A stretch of 64,000 nt of DNA from Hydractinia symbiolongicarpus. Lineage: Eukaryota; Cnidaria; Hydrozoa; Anthoathecata; Hydractiniidae. Shown piece after piece: positions 43,615 through 50,867 of this stretch. Numbering within the stretch: position 1 is the first letter of the stretch; every line of letters begins with the position of its first letter. The stretch covers positions 9,302,001 to 9,366,000 of the forward strand of contig NC_079876.1 of the NCBI RefSeq assembly GCF_029227915.1, read 5' to 3'. A program made the translations under genes and the position numbers. The notes under the pieces were generated by a model. The model saw only the letters and a list, made by a program, of their open reading frames with translations, had not been told where the DNA came from and did no database searches.

Positions 43615-43935
43615 ATGCCTTTCCTATCTGCAGAACAATTTGATGCCTTGAAATCAGAACACGAGAGCATTATGAAGTGGCGTGATGTTCCCACTGGAAT
43701 CATATTTAAAATTGAGTATGTTAAAGAGATCAAGACCAAAAAAGGTGATGCAACTGTCATTGCCTTGATCGATTGCGATGGTGAACGATTTCGAGCATGG
43801 GCAACAAGTGTACTGAGATAAGCTTTGATAGGTCGAACAGGTCAGATGTTCATCAAATTACTGGGAAAGAAACAATCTACGAAGAATCCTGGTCAATTTT
43901 ACTATGATTACGACCTTGTGGAAGTGGAAGACTAA
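43615..43935 (+). pseudogene. Small OB-fold-like conserved protein, one internal stop
   Basis: The frame opens at MPFLSAEQFDALK, meets TAA at 43819-43821, and continues in the same frame to a second TAA at 43933-43935, about 105 codons without the internal stop. The part beyond the stop (MFIKLLGKKQSTKNP, then QFYYDYDLVEVED) looks as protein-like as the first part, so this is one gene with a nonsense mutation. The alternation of strands (FKIEYVKEI, ATVIALIDCDG, FRAWATSVL) suggests a small beta-rich, possibly OB-fold nucleic-acid binding protein; that is inference from pattern only. A TAATAAAG motif precedes the start. The gap to the next gene (43936-44018) is AT-rich with no feature seen. Confidence 0.6.
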
Positions 43936-44018
43936 AAAGACAAAAAAAAGTAATCTTTTGTGACTAGAGACAGTCACAAAAATAACGAAAGCCTGGTTTT
44001 GCTCAGCTACATAAACAA

Positions 44019-44285
44019 ATGGACAAACTGCGACAAGAAGCTAAAGCCTTAGGTCTCAAAGGGTACTCTACGTTGAAGCGAGCAGACCTTGTTGAAGCCA
44101 TATGCAAAGTCAAGTATAAGGATGCGTCGACACAAACGGACGGACCGTACTGCGAGCCTTGTGCTAAAATTGCATGGGAGAAAAATCTTGAACAATATTT
44201 GAGGGATCTCGCTAAAAAACAGCGACGTGTCGTACATGATGGCGACTTGCTCATAGATCAAGATACGGGAAAAGTGATCGTCTAG
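44019..44285 (+). CDS. SAP/HeH-like small DNA-binding protein
   Basis: Intact 88-residue frame. Residues 3-27 (LRQEAKALGLKGYSTLKRAD and following) form the helix-extended-helix pattern of SAP/HeH/Rho-N type motifs, in which a Gly-Tyr-Ser turn precedes a basic second helix; such domains bind DNA or RNA. Residues 46-54 (PYCEPCAKI) carry a CxxC pair that might hold a metal, but no second pair is seen. The C-terminus is polar (LAKKQRRVVHDG). It is the last gene of the left rightward cluster and converges on the 44328 gene, separated by a hairpin. It may help package or organise element DNA; the specific role is unknown. Confidence 0.65.
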   Translation: MDKLRQEAKALGLKGYSTLKRADLVEAICKVKYKDASTQTDGPYCEPCAKIAWEKNLEQYLRDLAKKQRRVVHDGDLLIDQDTGKVIV

Positions 44286-44307
44286 TATGTTGACCAACAT
44301 ATTAGAC
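44280..44307. terminator. Near-perfect palindrome at convergent gene ends (H1)
   Basis: Two 13-base arms, 44280-44292 and 44295-44307, are complementary except for one G-T position, with core TCTAGTATGTTG. The left arm includes the TAG stop of the rightward gene, and the leftward gene ends 20 bases beyond. An inverted copy of this hairpin lies at 46863-46895. A 3'-end processing or termination role is inferred. Confidence 0.6.
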
Positions 44308-44327
44308 TCTGTAAGCAGGTGGAGACT

Positions 44328-44996
44328 CTAAGTAGCGCTGGCATACTGCGCAGATTGAAGTTTTTTCAAAATGTCATCTTTGGCTTCTTGCCTGCCTTGT
44401 GCCACCAACTCTGCGCGTTCATTCTCGTTGATGGATTTCACAGCTTTTCTCGTTCGTTGTCGGATCTGCTCCTTGAGTATCATGTAGCGCTGTTTTTCCT
44501 GCATGATCCATGTAAACTCGTAGTCTGAAATTATACCATCTTGGATCGCTCTGGAAATCTTATCGTATACAGTGTCTAGTTTTGATTCAGCTAGGAGTTT
44601 GATGCATTCGTGCTTGTGCACCTTGTGCTCTAGCCGCTTCGAGGCATTCTTGAGACCTACATGGCCCATGCCCACTGCAAGAGCCGCGGCTTCAAGACCA
44701 ATTGCTATGGGGGCTCCGAATCCGGTTGCAAGCGTGGCAATACCTGCTGCGGAGGTGATGACAGTAACAGCAATCATGCCATGATCAGCATAGCGAAGCC
44801 CCATCCCCCAAAGCTTGAACTTTTTGTAGAGTTTTTCTCTCTCTTTGATCTCAGACCGCAGGTACTGCTCGATTTTTTTGATCTTCTTGAGCCTGTAGAC
44901 CTGACTTTCTTGCTCCTGCGGAGCCGCCAGGCGATCCGGCTCATGCTCAGGAGCACTTGGCGGCAAAGTTGGGTAAAGCTTCATTGTATCAGCCAT
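44328..44996 (-). CDS. Membrane protein with hydrophobic hairpin, Polinton family
   Basis: Intact 222-residue frame of unknown function. The N-terminus is proline-rich (YPTLPPSAPEHEP), followed by DRLAAPQEQ at residues 21-29, which is copy 1 of the dispersed repeat. A charged helix (about 35-65) leads to a hydrophobic stretch of about 40 residues (73-114, GMIAVTVITSAAGIATLATG onward) long enough for two membrane helices. The C-terminal 100 residues are charged, probably coiled coil. I recall similar proteins near capsid genes of invertebrate Polintons, so a virion membrane or entry-related role is possible but not shown. Its ATG directly abuts the TAA of the upstream 44997 gene (TAAATG), suggesting joint expression. 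Confidence 0.6.
   Translation of the reverse strand: MADTMKLYPTLPPSAPEHEPDRLAAPQEQESQVYRLKKIKKIEQYLRSEIKEREKLYKKFKLWGMGLRYADHGMIAVTVITSAAGIATLATGFGAPIAIGLEAAALAVGMGHVGLKNASKRLEHKVHKHECIKLLAESKLDTVYDKISRAIQDGIISDYEFTWIMQEKQRYMILKEQIRQRTRKAVKSINENERAELVAQGRQEAKDDILKKLQSAQYASAT
44911..44936 (+). repeat. Dispersed DRLAA-type repeat, copy 1
   Basis: Core GAGCCGCCAGGCGATC at 44921-44936, preceded by a diverged TGCTCCTGCG. It lies antisense within the 222-residue membrane protein and encodes DRLAAPQEQ there. Confidence 0.85.
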
Positions 44997-45668
44997 TTAT
45001 TCTATGAGTAAATGCATCGTAATTCCGACGAACGAAACATTTTTTTCATGATGATGCTCGTCCGTCAGCATGAACTCCAGTCTGTCTGTTGAGCCCTTCA
45101 AGGGAAGGTAGATTGGAGTGTCAAAACTCCATGTAAGCATATCTCCCCATGCGTTTAACTCTTTGGTGGGAAGCAAAGAAAGAATTTTTGATTTCTTCCC
45201 ATCCAGTAGGCAATCGTCTTCATCTAACTGAGGGCAAACGAGTCTTAATCTTTGGTACACGTCAGTTTTGTAGTAGCCGTCATGGTTGCCTTTGGTAAAG
45301 TACTTTTTTGCAGGGTCGTAGGGTAGCCCCATAAGCTCCTGCAGTTTTCGATGAATTACCACAGTATACCCGTCACTAACCCTGAGCCTGCAGAGTCCGT
45401 TCTTTAATACAAACAATTTGATCTTGTCCCCTGCCTGACTGTTGACGATGGTTGCCAAATCCTCTATCCTGTATAGACCGTTCATAATTTCAATTCGGGT
45501 AACAGTCTGATCAGGTCCTACTTTGCGTATTGTAAAATCGTTGTTACTGTAGAGGTTCAGCCATACGGGCCTGATACTTATTGATTTCAGGGCAATTCTC
45601 GTGTCCTGCCCCAGGTAATCGTCAAAAATCGTAGGCTTCTCTATATCCGTGACATACAGCTGTCTCAT
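44997..45668 (-). CDS. Candidate minor capsid (penton-like) protein
   Basis: Intact 223-residue frame starting MRQLYVTDIEKPTIFDDY. The rest is rich in beta-strand-like segments with few long helices: TRIALKSISIRPVWLNLY, DKIKLFVLKNGLCRLRV, GYTVVIHRKL, then DRLEFMLTDEH and FVGITMHLLIE at the end. Size, beta-rich pattern and position beside the other structural genes fit a single jelly-roll penton-type protein, as expected in Polintons, but no diagnostic motif is available, so this is inference. The start codon is part of a 22-bp palindrome shared with the divergent gene at 45685, only 16 bases away. The stop abuts the next ATG (44996). Confidence 0.5.
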   Translation of the reverse strand: MRQLYVTDIEKPTIFDDYLGQDTRIALKSISIRPVWLNLYSNNDFTIRKVGPDQTVTRIEIMNGLYRIEDLATIVNSQAGDKIKLFVLKNGLCRLRVSDGYTVVIHRKLQELMGLPYDPAKKYFTKGNHDGYYKTDVYQRLRLVCPQLDEDDCLLDGKKSKILSLLPTKELNAWGDMLTWSFDTPIYLPLKGSTDRLEFMLTDEHHHEKNVSFVGITMHLLIE

Positions 45669-45687
45669 GTTTCTTTAAAGAAACATG
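45666..45687. promoter_or_regulatory. 22-bp perfect palindrome containing two divergent start codons
   Basis: CATGTTTCTTT is followed directly by its exact reverse complement. The first three bases are the ATG of the leftward 223-residue gene and the last three are the ATG of the rightward 45685 gene. Only 16 bases separate the two coding regions and they read TTTAAAGAAAC before the ATG on both strands. This must contain any dedicated promoter for both genes unless the promoter lies inside coding sequence. Confidence 0.7.
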
Positions 45688-46839
45688 AACATTTATAGCT
45701 ATAACCACAAGGCAAAATACAGGTCCAATAGAGGTGAATGGCCTCTCGGTGTAATTAATCTAGAACATCAAGACCTCTACGTTTTTACAGAATCGCACAT
45801 TCCCGTGACCTTCTCGATGTTCACAAAATATCCCATAAAAGTCCCCACTAACCTGTTGAACGACCCGGTTAGTGTAAACTGGACCGGTCAAGCCCTTGGC
45901 TACTGGAATATACAAGGTAATTTCGCTTGTCATTGCGCTAGCACCGCCCTAGGCATATCCGCCAAACACTTGAATGGCTCCGTGCCTCTCATCAACAGTA
46001 TCTTTAAATTCCACGTCTATTACCACATGAGGCGTATCCTAGCGAGAATGAAGGTACCCATGCCATACGATGACGGCTTTTCTCAATACGAGAACCCTTA
46101 CTCTACATCTGGATATGCCCAGATTTGTCGTGAATATGGTGCCGAATCCAATGCCCAATACAAGTTTAAGGCTCTCATGTCCTCGCTCACAAATGGTAGA
46201 TGGTGGCCGCAAGTAGATGGTGATTGGGCCAAATTTATCATACCTACGAGCTGAGGCCTGACATCGGAAGGTCTGTCGAAGCTTAGCGAGAGTATTCGTG
46301 TTTACGTGATTTTACTACTAGGGTCCCAAGCTGATGCCAAGGCATCCCTTATAGGTTCGGATGCTGACAATTTTACAGCGAGACAGATACTACTACAGAA
46401 ATTCGAAGCCATGGTACAACGTGAGGAGAACGTAGGCCACGATATCACCGAGTTTCAAAAGGTGCTTCAATATGCCAGGACCCCAGTGAATTTTGCCGTG
46501 ATGCACCACGTGTACATGCTACCATCCGATATGAACCTGCGTATTGGTAAAATTGTGGGGTATAACAACAACATGTTGATCGCGCCGGCGAGTGCGATGA
46601 TTGGCATAAGGTTAGACCTAAACAACAAGCCCATTACCACACAGCCTCGGGGTTTAAAACGAGGTACTACGCGGTGAGAAATATCGAGGGGTGGTGCCAC
46701 CCTAACCCAGGGGTCTGAAAAGATACCACCGATACCTCAATCAGGTCTAGGAGATGGAAACCCTCACGAGGACACCAAGGCCACCTTGGTTACTGCGGGA
46801 GTAGGTCTCATCTTAGCATATCTATGGCTTAAAAAATAG
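45685..46839 (+). pseudogene. Conserved Polinton protein with C-terminal membrane tail, two internal TGA
   Basis: One frame of 384 codons plus stop, interrupted by TGA at 46252-46254 and TGA at 46675-46677, closing with TAG at 46837-46839. All three parts look like real protein: 189 residues rich in aromatics (WTGQALGYWNIQGNFACHC), then about 140 residues (FEAMVQREENVGHDITEFQ), then a short tail ending in a likely membrane helix (TLVTAGVGLILAYLWLKK). The function is unknown; I recall relatives in invertebrate Polintons. The clustered Cys-His near residue 80 made me consider a protease, but I see no consistent catalytic set. The start is fixed by the shared palindrome upstream. It converges with the 46898 gene. 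Confidence 0.65.
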
Positions 46840-46840
46840 G

Positions 46841-46866
46841 TGCTCATGCTGAGCCGCAAGGCGATC
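46841..46866 (+). repeat. Dispersed DRLAA-type repeat, copy 2 (intergenic)
   Basis: Core GAGCCGCAAGGCGATC at 46851-46866, preceded by TGCTCATGCT. It lies between two convergent genes and outside coding sequence, yet read on the minus strand it still spells DRLAAQHEH. Its 3' end overlaps the left arm of hairpin H2. Confidence 0.85.
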
Positions 46867-46895
46867 TAATATGTTTTTTGTCAACATACTAGATC
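46863..46895. terminator. Hairpin at convergent gene ends (H2), inverted copy of H1
   Basis: Arms 46863-46875 and 46883-46895 (core TCTAATATGTT / AACATACTAGA) pair with one mismatch around a 7-base loop. The reverse complement shares TCTAGTATGTTGAC and AACATATTAGA with H1 at 44280-44307. It lies 23 bases after the rightward stop and 3 bases from the leftward stop. Confidence 0.65.
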
Positions 46896-46897
46896 AT

Positions 46898-47779
46898 CTA
46901 CGATAGTTTGCCTCTCTTCCCAACATATGCCACAACATAAGCGACGGCAGCAGCGATTGTCATGTAGAGGTGTTTGGCTGCGTATTCCACAACTTTTGCT
47001 GCTACTCTAAAAAAGAACGAGACAACCGTACCAATAATCCCTGGTAGCGCCGCACCTGTCTTACCTGCCAGGTATTTCAAAAATTTTCCAAGCCTTTCCA
47101 GCTGTTTTTGTATGAAACCCTTCCCTGCGGCACTTCCTGCCGCTGCAGCACCTCCACCACATGTAACTGCGAGTACGATGGTGAAAATCAGTAGACCAAA
47201 AGCCGAGACGATGCTTGCTATAGTAATCCCTTGCTCCTTGAACAAGATTTTAAGCTTTTCAGTTAGAGATTTATTGTCTTCTGCGATTTTCATCAGCGTT
47301 TCCTTAATTGCTTTCAGTTGGCTCTGGGTATCCGAGGAAAGTAAACTGTGCGCTTCTCGTACTGCTTCCCTTTGATCTTGGAGTCGTTCTAGCTCTTCAT
47401 TGGCCCTCGCGATATCCTTGTTCCAGATAGCTAGCTGCTCCTCGGATGCCCCAGGTGTAGCCTTCTTCGTCTCAAGCCTTTTCACCTTGGCTTCTGCTTT
47501 AGCGATCTCGCTGTCGTAGAAGATCATCTTGTTTTTCAAGTGCTTTAGGTTACCCTTTAGCGTTTGAAGCTCGACGTTGAGCCCTCTTCTTTCACGCTCT
47601 GTGAAGCTGGCGCCAAAAGGAGTCCCTTGCTCTTGCTGAGACGGTAGGCGATCGATCAGGCTCTCTGTTTCATCAAGGACGTTCTCGAGCAGCGGCATCA
47701 TTTCAATATCATCGGCCTTCTGTTGCTGAGCCGCTAGGCGATCAACATGAACAATCTCGTTAAGGAGTTTCTGAGCCAT
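46898..47779 (-). CDS. Coiled-coil protein with three C-terminal membrane helices
   Basis: Intact 293-residue frame. Residues 13-20 (DRLAAQQQ) and 43-52 (DRLPSQQEQG) are two copies of the dispersed repeat, 90 bp apart. Residues 60-182 are strongly heptad-like and charged (KNKMIFYDSEIAKAEAKVKR, then EELERLQDQREAVREA). Three hydrophobic segments follow: about 185-206, 242-263 (GAALPGIIGTVVSFFF) and 271-287, with Gly/Ala-rich linkers and a basic C-terminus. The function is unknown; I recall the GITIAS and AALPGIIG segments from similar Polinton proteins. Long coiled coil plus membrane segments suggests a virion or membrane-remodelling protein. The start overlaps the stop of the upstream gene (TAATG), suggesting coupled translation or compact packing. 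Confidence 0.6.
   Translation of the reverse strand: MAQKLLNEIVHVDRLAAQQQKADDIEMMPLLENVLDETESLIDRLPSQQEQGTPFGASFTERERRGLNVELQTLKGNLKHLKNKMIFYDSEIAKAEAKVKRLETKKATPGASEEQLAIWNKDIARANEELERLQDQREAVREAHSLLSSDTQSQLKAIKETLMKIAEDNKSLTEKLKILFKEQGITIASIVSAFGLLIFTIVLAVTCGGGAAAAGSAAGKGFIQKQLERLGKFLKYLAGKTGAALPGIIGTVVSFFFRVAAKVVEYAAKHLYMTIAAAVAYVVAYVGKRGKLS
47628..47653 (+). repeat. Dispersed DRLAA-type repeat, copy 3
   Basis: Diverged core GAGACGGTAGGCGATC at 47638-47653, preceded by TGCTCTTGCT. It encodes DRLPSQQEQ within the coiled-coil protein. The core differs from the consensus at three or four positions. Confidence 0.75.
47721..47743 (+). repeat. Dispersed DRLAA-type repeat, copy 4
   Basis: Core GAGCCGCTAGGCGATC at 47728-47743, preceded by TGTTGCT. 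It encodes DRLAAQQQ at residues 13-20 of the coiled-coil protein, 90 bp from copy 3. Confidence 0.85.
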
Positions 47780-48189
47780 TACCTTACTGCCTTTTTTGGT
47801 GTAGTATAGTCGGTAAACCCCATGGCTCGCAAGCGATAAGTACCTAACCTCCTCCGTATCTCGGCAACGCTCCTTAATTCACCATGCCTTTCCGTGATCT
47901 CTATGCCATCGAAATGAAGCTGGTTTCCCCGTGCCTCAAACTCATTGTAATATCTCGCGATTGGCTGCCCCAGCTCCTCAGCAAGGTGTTCGTAAAGATC
48001 GTCGACCTTTGATTTTAGTAGCTCTTCCCTCTGTCTTGTTGTGGTGTCTCTTGCGGAGCCGGATTGTTCCTGATCTTGTTGCTGATCTGGCGCTAAATTG
48101 GCATCAGGCTGGAGCGTACGGAAATCCTCGTCTGAAATTTTTTCCTCTGGCGTAAAGTCGTCTCCTTCGTATATTGGATTAATCGGCAT
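47779..48189 (-). CDS. Small acidic protein of unknown function
   Basis: Intact 136-residue frame starting MPINPIYEGDDFTPEE. The first half is acidic and low in complexity (Gln/Asp-rich around residues 30-45), then predicted helix (REELLKSKVDDLYEHLAEEL) and a basic C-terminus (RRRLGTYRLRAMGFTDYTTP). No domain recognised. It is the first gene of a two-gene leftward unit with the coiled-coil protein, its stop overlapping that start codon. The start is preceded by CAAATAAATGCA, which also holds an out-of-frame ATG five bases upstream. It is divergent from the capsid gene, with 38 bases between them. Confidence 0.6.
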   Translation of the reverse strand: MPINPIYEGDDFTPEEKISDEDFRTLQPDANLAPDQQQDQEQSGSARDTTTRQREELLKSKVDDLYEHLAEELGQPIARYYNEFEARGNQLHFDGIEITERHGELRSVAEIRRRLGTYRLRAMGFTDYTTPKKAVR

Positions 48190-48227
48190 TGCATTTATTT
48201 GAAACGAATATCAGCTAATAATAAAGC
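48190..48227. promoter_or_regulatory. 38-bp divergent spacer before capsid gene
   Basis: It holds TAATAAAG (48219-48226) one base before the capsid ATG and, on the other strand, an AATAA motif just before the 136-residue gene. Because the neighbours diverge, the AATAAA-like motifs here cannot be polyadenylation signals for an upstream gene, which favours a promoter or initiation role. Confidence 0.5.
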
Positions 48228-49511
48228 ATGAGTAACATATTCGGAACTAAGCTCGATCCCTACGCGGAGATTAAAACAATGATGGCTATAAAAGGTAAGA
48301 AGCAGCGTGTAAAAGTAAGTCATGTCCCTAGTAGGATTAATCAGAACGAGGACTTGTATGTTGACATCCCCAACATGGGGCAGAACGATGTAATTTTTCC
48401 AGGAAGTATCAAACTACTTTTCGATCTGGAACTTACGGGAACAAACACGAAGCGCACTATCGTCAGCAATATAGGTAAATCCTTGGTGCAAAATCTTCGT
48501 ATCACTTTGAATAGCAACGAGGTGCAAAATATTAGCGACTACAGGGTGCTCGCTACCTACAAGGACCTATGGCTGCCCAAGTTTGATCGGGAAAACAACT
48601 TGATCCTAGAGGGGATCAATCCGAACGACGGTACAATCCGCGCCCTACATGTAAAAGCGACTGATCATGTAGGCACGGATGAGGAAAGAGCGATCGTCGC
48701 AGCTTATGGCAGCACGTTTTGTATTCCTCTAGGAAAAATGTTTGAATTGACACGAGACTTGCCGTTCTACCAGCCAGGGCTACACGATAGGCTGCAATTC
48801 GTTATACATTTTGCATCGTACGGTGACGTTATCAAAGATGCCGGTACCCCAGCTGTTGAAAGCACGGCAGCTAAACCCGCAGACAGTGCGTACAAGATCA
48901 CTAATATCGCACTAGAGTTTGAAAAGGTCAATAACGAGGGTCTCGCGAGCGCTATGATGTCACGGTATAGTCGTTTGGCGCTACCCTATGAAAGGGTACT
49001 CCGTAGCAAGGTTGTCACGATAAAAAAGGCTGATACCAGCTACAATTTGCAAATTGATACTCCAGCAAAAAGTTTGAAAGGCGTTTTACTGCTCTTTGTA
49101 GACCCTGGAAAAGTAAAGGCTTACTCGGGTGCTAACGAGGTCTTCTACAACCCAAAGATCGAAAAAATCTCGATCACTGTCGAGGGTGAGCCTAATGAGC
49201 TCTACACGCACGCGATGCTCCCGAAAGATCACCTCGAGCAGATCGTAAACTTATTCGGTAGCCACGATTCAAAAGTGACAACTGGGCAGTTCTTCACAGA
49301 GAGATACGCCCTGTTTGTTGATTTCCGAGCATCACCTGATCATAGTCTCCATGGTTCGGGAAGGCCGTTACAGAGATTGTCAGACGGTATAACCTTGCAT
49401 ATGACAAAGAAAGCAGACGGAACAACGGGGGATATTAAATGCTACGTTTTCCTACTTCAAGATGCTCAGCTGAACATCTTAGATGGGCGTTTTCACAGTG
49501 TCGAATATTAA
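48228..49511 (+). CDS. Major capsid protein, double jelly-roll type (probable)
   Basis: Intact 427-residue frame. The beta-rich pattern with short polar turns fits a double jelly-roll: IKLLFDLELTGTN, then SNIGKSLVQNLRITLNSNEV and DYRVLATYKDLWLPKFD near residues 85-125; a second beta-rich half starts near residue 230 (SAYKITNIALEFEKV) with YALFVDFRAS near 365. Length is at the short end for Polinton capsids. The element context (integrase, packaging ATPase, polymerase) predicts such a gene and no other intact ORF is large enough. It begins one base after TAATAAAG. The downstream integrase follows after 7 bases. The assignment rests on pattern and context, without a database search. Confidence 0.75.
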   Translation: MSNIFGTKLDPYAEIKTMMAIKGKKQRVKVSHVPSRINQNEDLYVDIPNMGQNDVIFPGSIKLLFDLELTGTNTKRTIVSNIGKSLVQNLRITLNSNEVQNISDYRVLATYKDLWLPKFDRENNLILEGINPNDGTIRALHVKATDHVGTDEERAIVAAYGSTFCIPLGKMFELTRDLPFYQPGLHDRLQFVIHFASYGDVIKDAGTPAVESTAAKPADSAYKITNIALEFEKVNNEGLASAMMSRYSRLALPYERVLRSKVVTIKKADTSYNLQIDTPAKSLKGVLLLFVDPGKVKAYSGANEVFYNPKIEKISITVEGEPNELYTHAMLPKDHLEQIVNLFGSHDSKVTTGQFFTERYALFVDFRASPDHSLHGSGRPLQRLSDGITLHMTKKADGTTGDIKCYVFLLQDAQLNILDGRFHSVEY

Positions 49512-49518
49512 AATAAAG
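49511..49518 (+). promoter_or_regulatory. AAATAAAG motif abutting integrase ATG
   Basis: AAATAAAG occupies the space between the capsid stop (TAA at 49509-49511) and the ATG at 49519. It supports 49519 as the start over the in-frame ATG at 49483 inside the capsid gene. Confidence 0.45.
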
Positions 49519-50760
49519 ATGGCAACTATCGGTGTTCTTGTGGCTGGTGCTGCGATTAACGCTCTAGCATTCTCGGGGAGTAACTATTTGTTCAGTAAGC
49601 TGTCAGGCCATGGTGAGGAAGAGAAGAAGCGGCACGACAAGGCGATTGAGCAACTGCAAGCTGCTCAAGCACAGTGGGTACGTGACAGGCAGGCAAAGAT
49701 TGATTGGTATAACCATCAACGAGAGCTGAAAAGGCAAGCTGGAGAGAGCTTGAAGAAGCTCGATGAAGGCATGAGAGACTATTACATCGCAACGATCGAG
49801 AAGGCTGTTAAATTGCTCGCTGAGCACAGTGGACTACCTAGAAAGAAAGTCGTACACTGGCTATCTCGCCAGTTGCTCTGGCTTAGACATATTCGAGGAC
49901 CTAAAAGGATTGATTACCCGCATTTTACAATCACAAGGCCTAATGAAATGCACCAATTTGATTTGCTCTACATGCCTCATGATCACCTGTATGGCTCGAA
50001 ATACAAATATGTCCTCACAGGGATCGATGTAGCCTCGAGATACAAGGTAGCTAGACCACTGAGAACGAAGAAAGCCAGCGAAGTCACCGACATGATCAAG
50101 GACATTTACGCGAAGCCCGGAGGCAAAGCAGGACCTTTACGCTATCCGAAGATCTTCCAGTGCGACAACGGTAGTGAGTTCAAGTCAGATGTGAAAAAAC
50201 TGCTAGAGGGCAAAGAGGTCGAGATTAAGCACGCAACCACCAAATATCATCATACGTTCACAGCCTTTGTCGAGTCTTATAACAAGGTGCTTGCGGAGAG
50301 ACTGTTCAAGTCCCAGGATGCACAAGAGTTGGTCACTGATGAGACTAGTAGCATCTGGGTCATGCACTTGTACACCATCGTAAAAAGCATGAACAATACC
50401 AGGACTGCCATGATCGGCATGAAACCTTCAAAAGCGATCAAGATGGATGAGGTACCGCTTACGAAAGATCGCCTGGAGCAAGAAAAGCCTCTACCTGAGG
50501 ACGGTCTTTACTTGTACCTGCTGCAACCAGGCGAGGAGCATGGTGATGCGAAAAGACGTGCTACTGACGCTTTTTGGAGTAAAAAGACATATAGACTCGA
50601 TCGTGCTCTTGCTGAGCCGCTAGGCGATATCGAGCAGCAACCAAACAACCGTGTGCTATATTACTTGCAAGACGGGCTAGAGCGGAGCTTTGTTTCAGAA
50701 GAACTCATGGAAATTCCAGAATATGTTGAAGTACCTCCAGAGCATGTGAAACAATGGTAA
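49519..50760 (+). CDS. Retroviral-type (rve) DDE integrase with N-terminal membrane/coiled-coil extension
   Basis: Intact 413-residue frame. Residues 2-18 are hydrophobic (GVLVAGAAINALAF), followed by a charged coiled coil (32-98). Residues 100-124 (LAEHSGLPRKKVVHWLSRQL) resemble the HTH-like N-terminal domain of Polinton integrases. The catalytic triad is visible: D148 (MHQFDLLYMP), D216 (FQCDNGSEF) and E252 (FVESYNKVLAERL), with 35 residues between the last two. The C-terminus (about 352-400) resembles a chromo/SH3-like domain and contains ALAEPLGDIEQQ, a sense-strand reading of the dispersed repeat that looks inserted. The enzyme would join element ends to host DNA. The N-terminal extension probably derives from a separate virion protein fused to the integrase. 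Confidence 0.93.
   Translation: MATIGVLVAGAAINALAFSGSNYLFSKLSGHGEEEKKRHDKAIEQLQAAQAQWVRDRQAKIDWYNHQRELKRQAGESLKKLDEGMRDYYIATIEKAVKLLAEHSGLPRKKVVHWLSRQLLWLRHIRGPKRIDYPHFTITRPNEMHQFDLLYMPHDHLYGSKYKYVLTGIDVASRYKVARPLRTKKASEVTDMIKDIYAKPGGKAGPLRYPKIFQCDNGSEFKSDVKKLLEGKEVEIKHATTKYHHTFTAFVESYNKVLAERLFKSQDAQELVTDETSSIWVMHLYTIVKSMNNTRTAMIGMKPSKAIKMDEVPLTKDRLEQEKPLPEDGLYLYLLQPGEEHGDAKRRATDAFWSKKTYRLDRALAEPLGDIEQQPNNRVLYYLQDGLERSFVSEELMEIPEYVEVPPEHVKQW
50604..50629 (+). repeat. Dispersed DRLAA-type repeat, copy 5 (sense strand)
   Basis: Core GAGCCGCTAGGCGATA at 50614-50629, preceded by TGCTCTTGCT. The host gene runs on the plus strand, so the repeat is read as ALAEPLGDIEQ inside the integrase C-terminal domain. 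Its minus-strand reading is still YRLAAQQEH. Confidence 0.85.
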
Positions 50761-50786
50761 ATTTCTCGAGCCCGAGCCATTTCACA

Positions 50787-50862
50787 GGTTCCCCTACTAC
50801 GGGGAAACCGCTCAGTTGATACCGATAAGCGTAGTTTTTGTAATCTATCAGGGTTACAAAAA
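50787..50862. terminator. Hairpins between convergent integrase and BRO genes (H3)
   Basis: Two hairpins lie in the 107-base gap. GGTTCCCC (50787-50794) pairs with GGGGAAACC (50801-50809) with one bulged base. TTTTTGTAA (50835-50843) pairs perfectly with TTACAAAAA (50854-50862) around a 10-base loop. The second lies 5 bases from the BRO stop. Its TTTTGTAA/TTACAAAA stem is also found in the hairpin at 53841-53868. Confidence 0.6.
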
Positions 50863-50867
50863 AAATC

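Noticed and set aside
44572-45011. Plus-strand frames over the leftward membrane protein gene
   Set aside because: They are antisense shadows of a convincing minus-strand protein.
46974-48155. Plus-strand frames over 46898-48189
   Set aside because: Antisense shadows; residue composition is unlike protein and the minus-strand genes are better supported.
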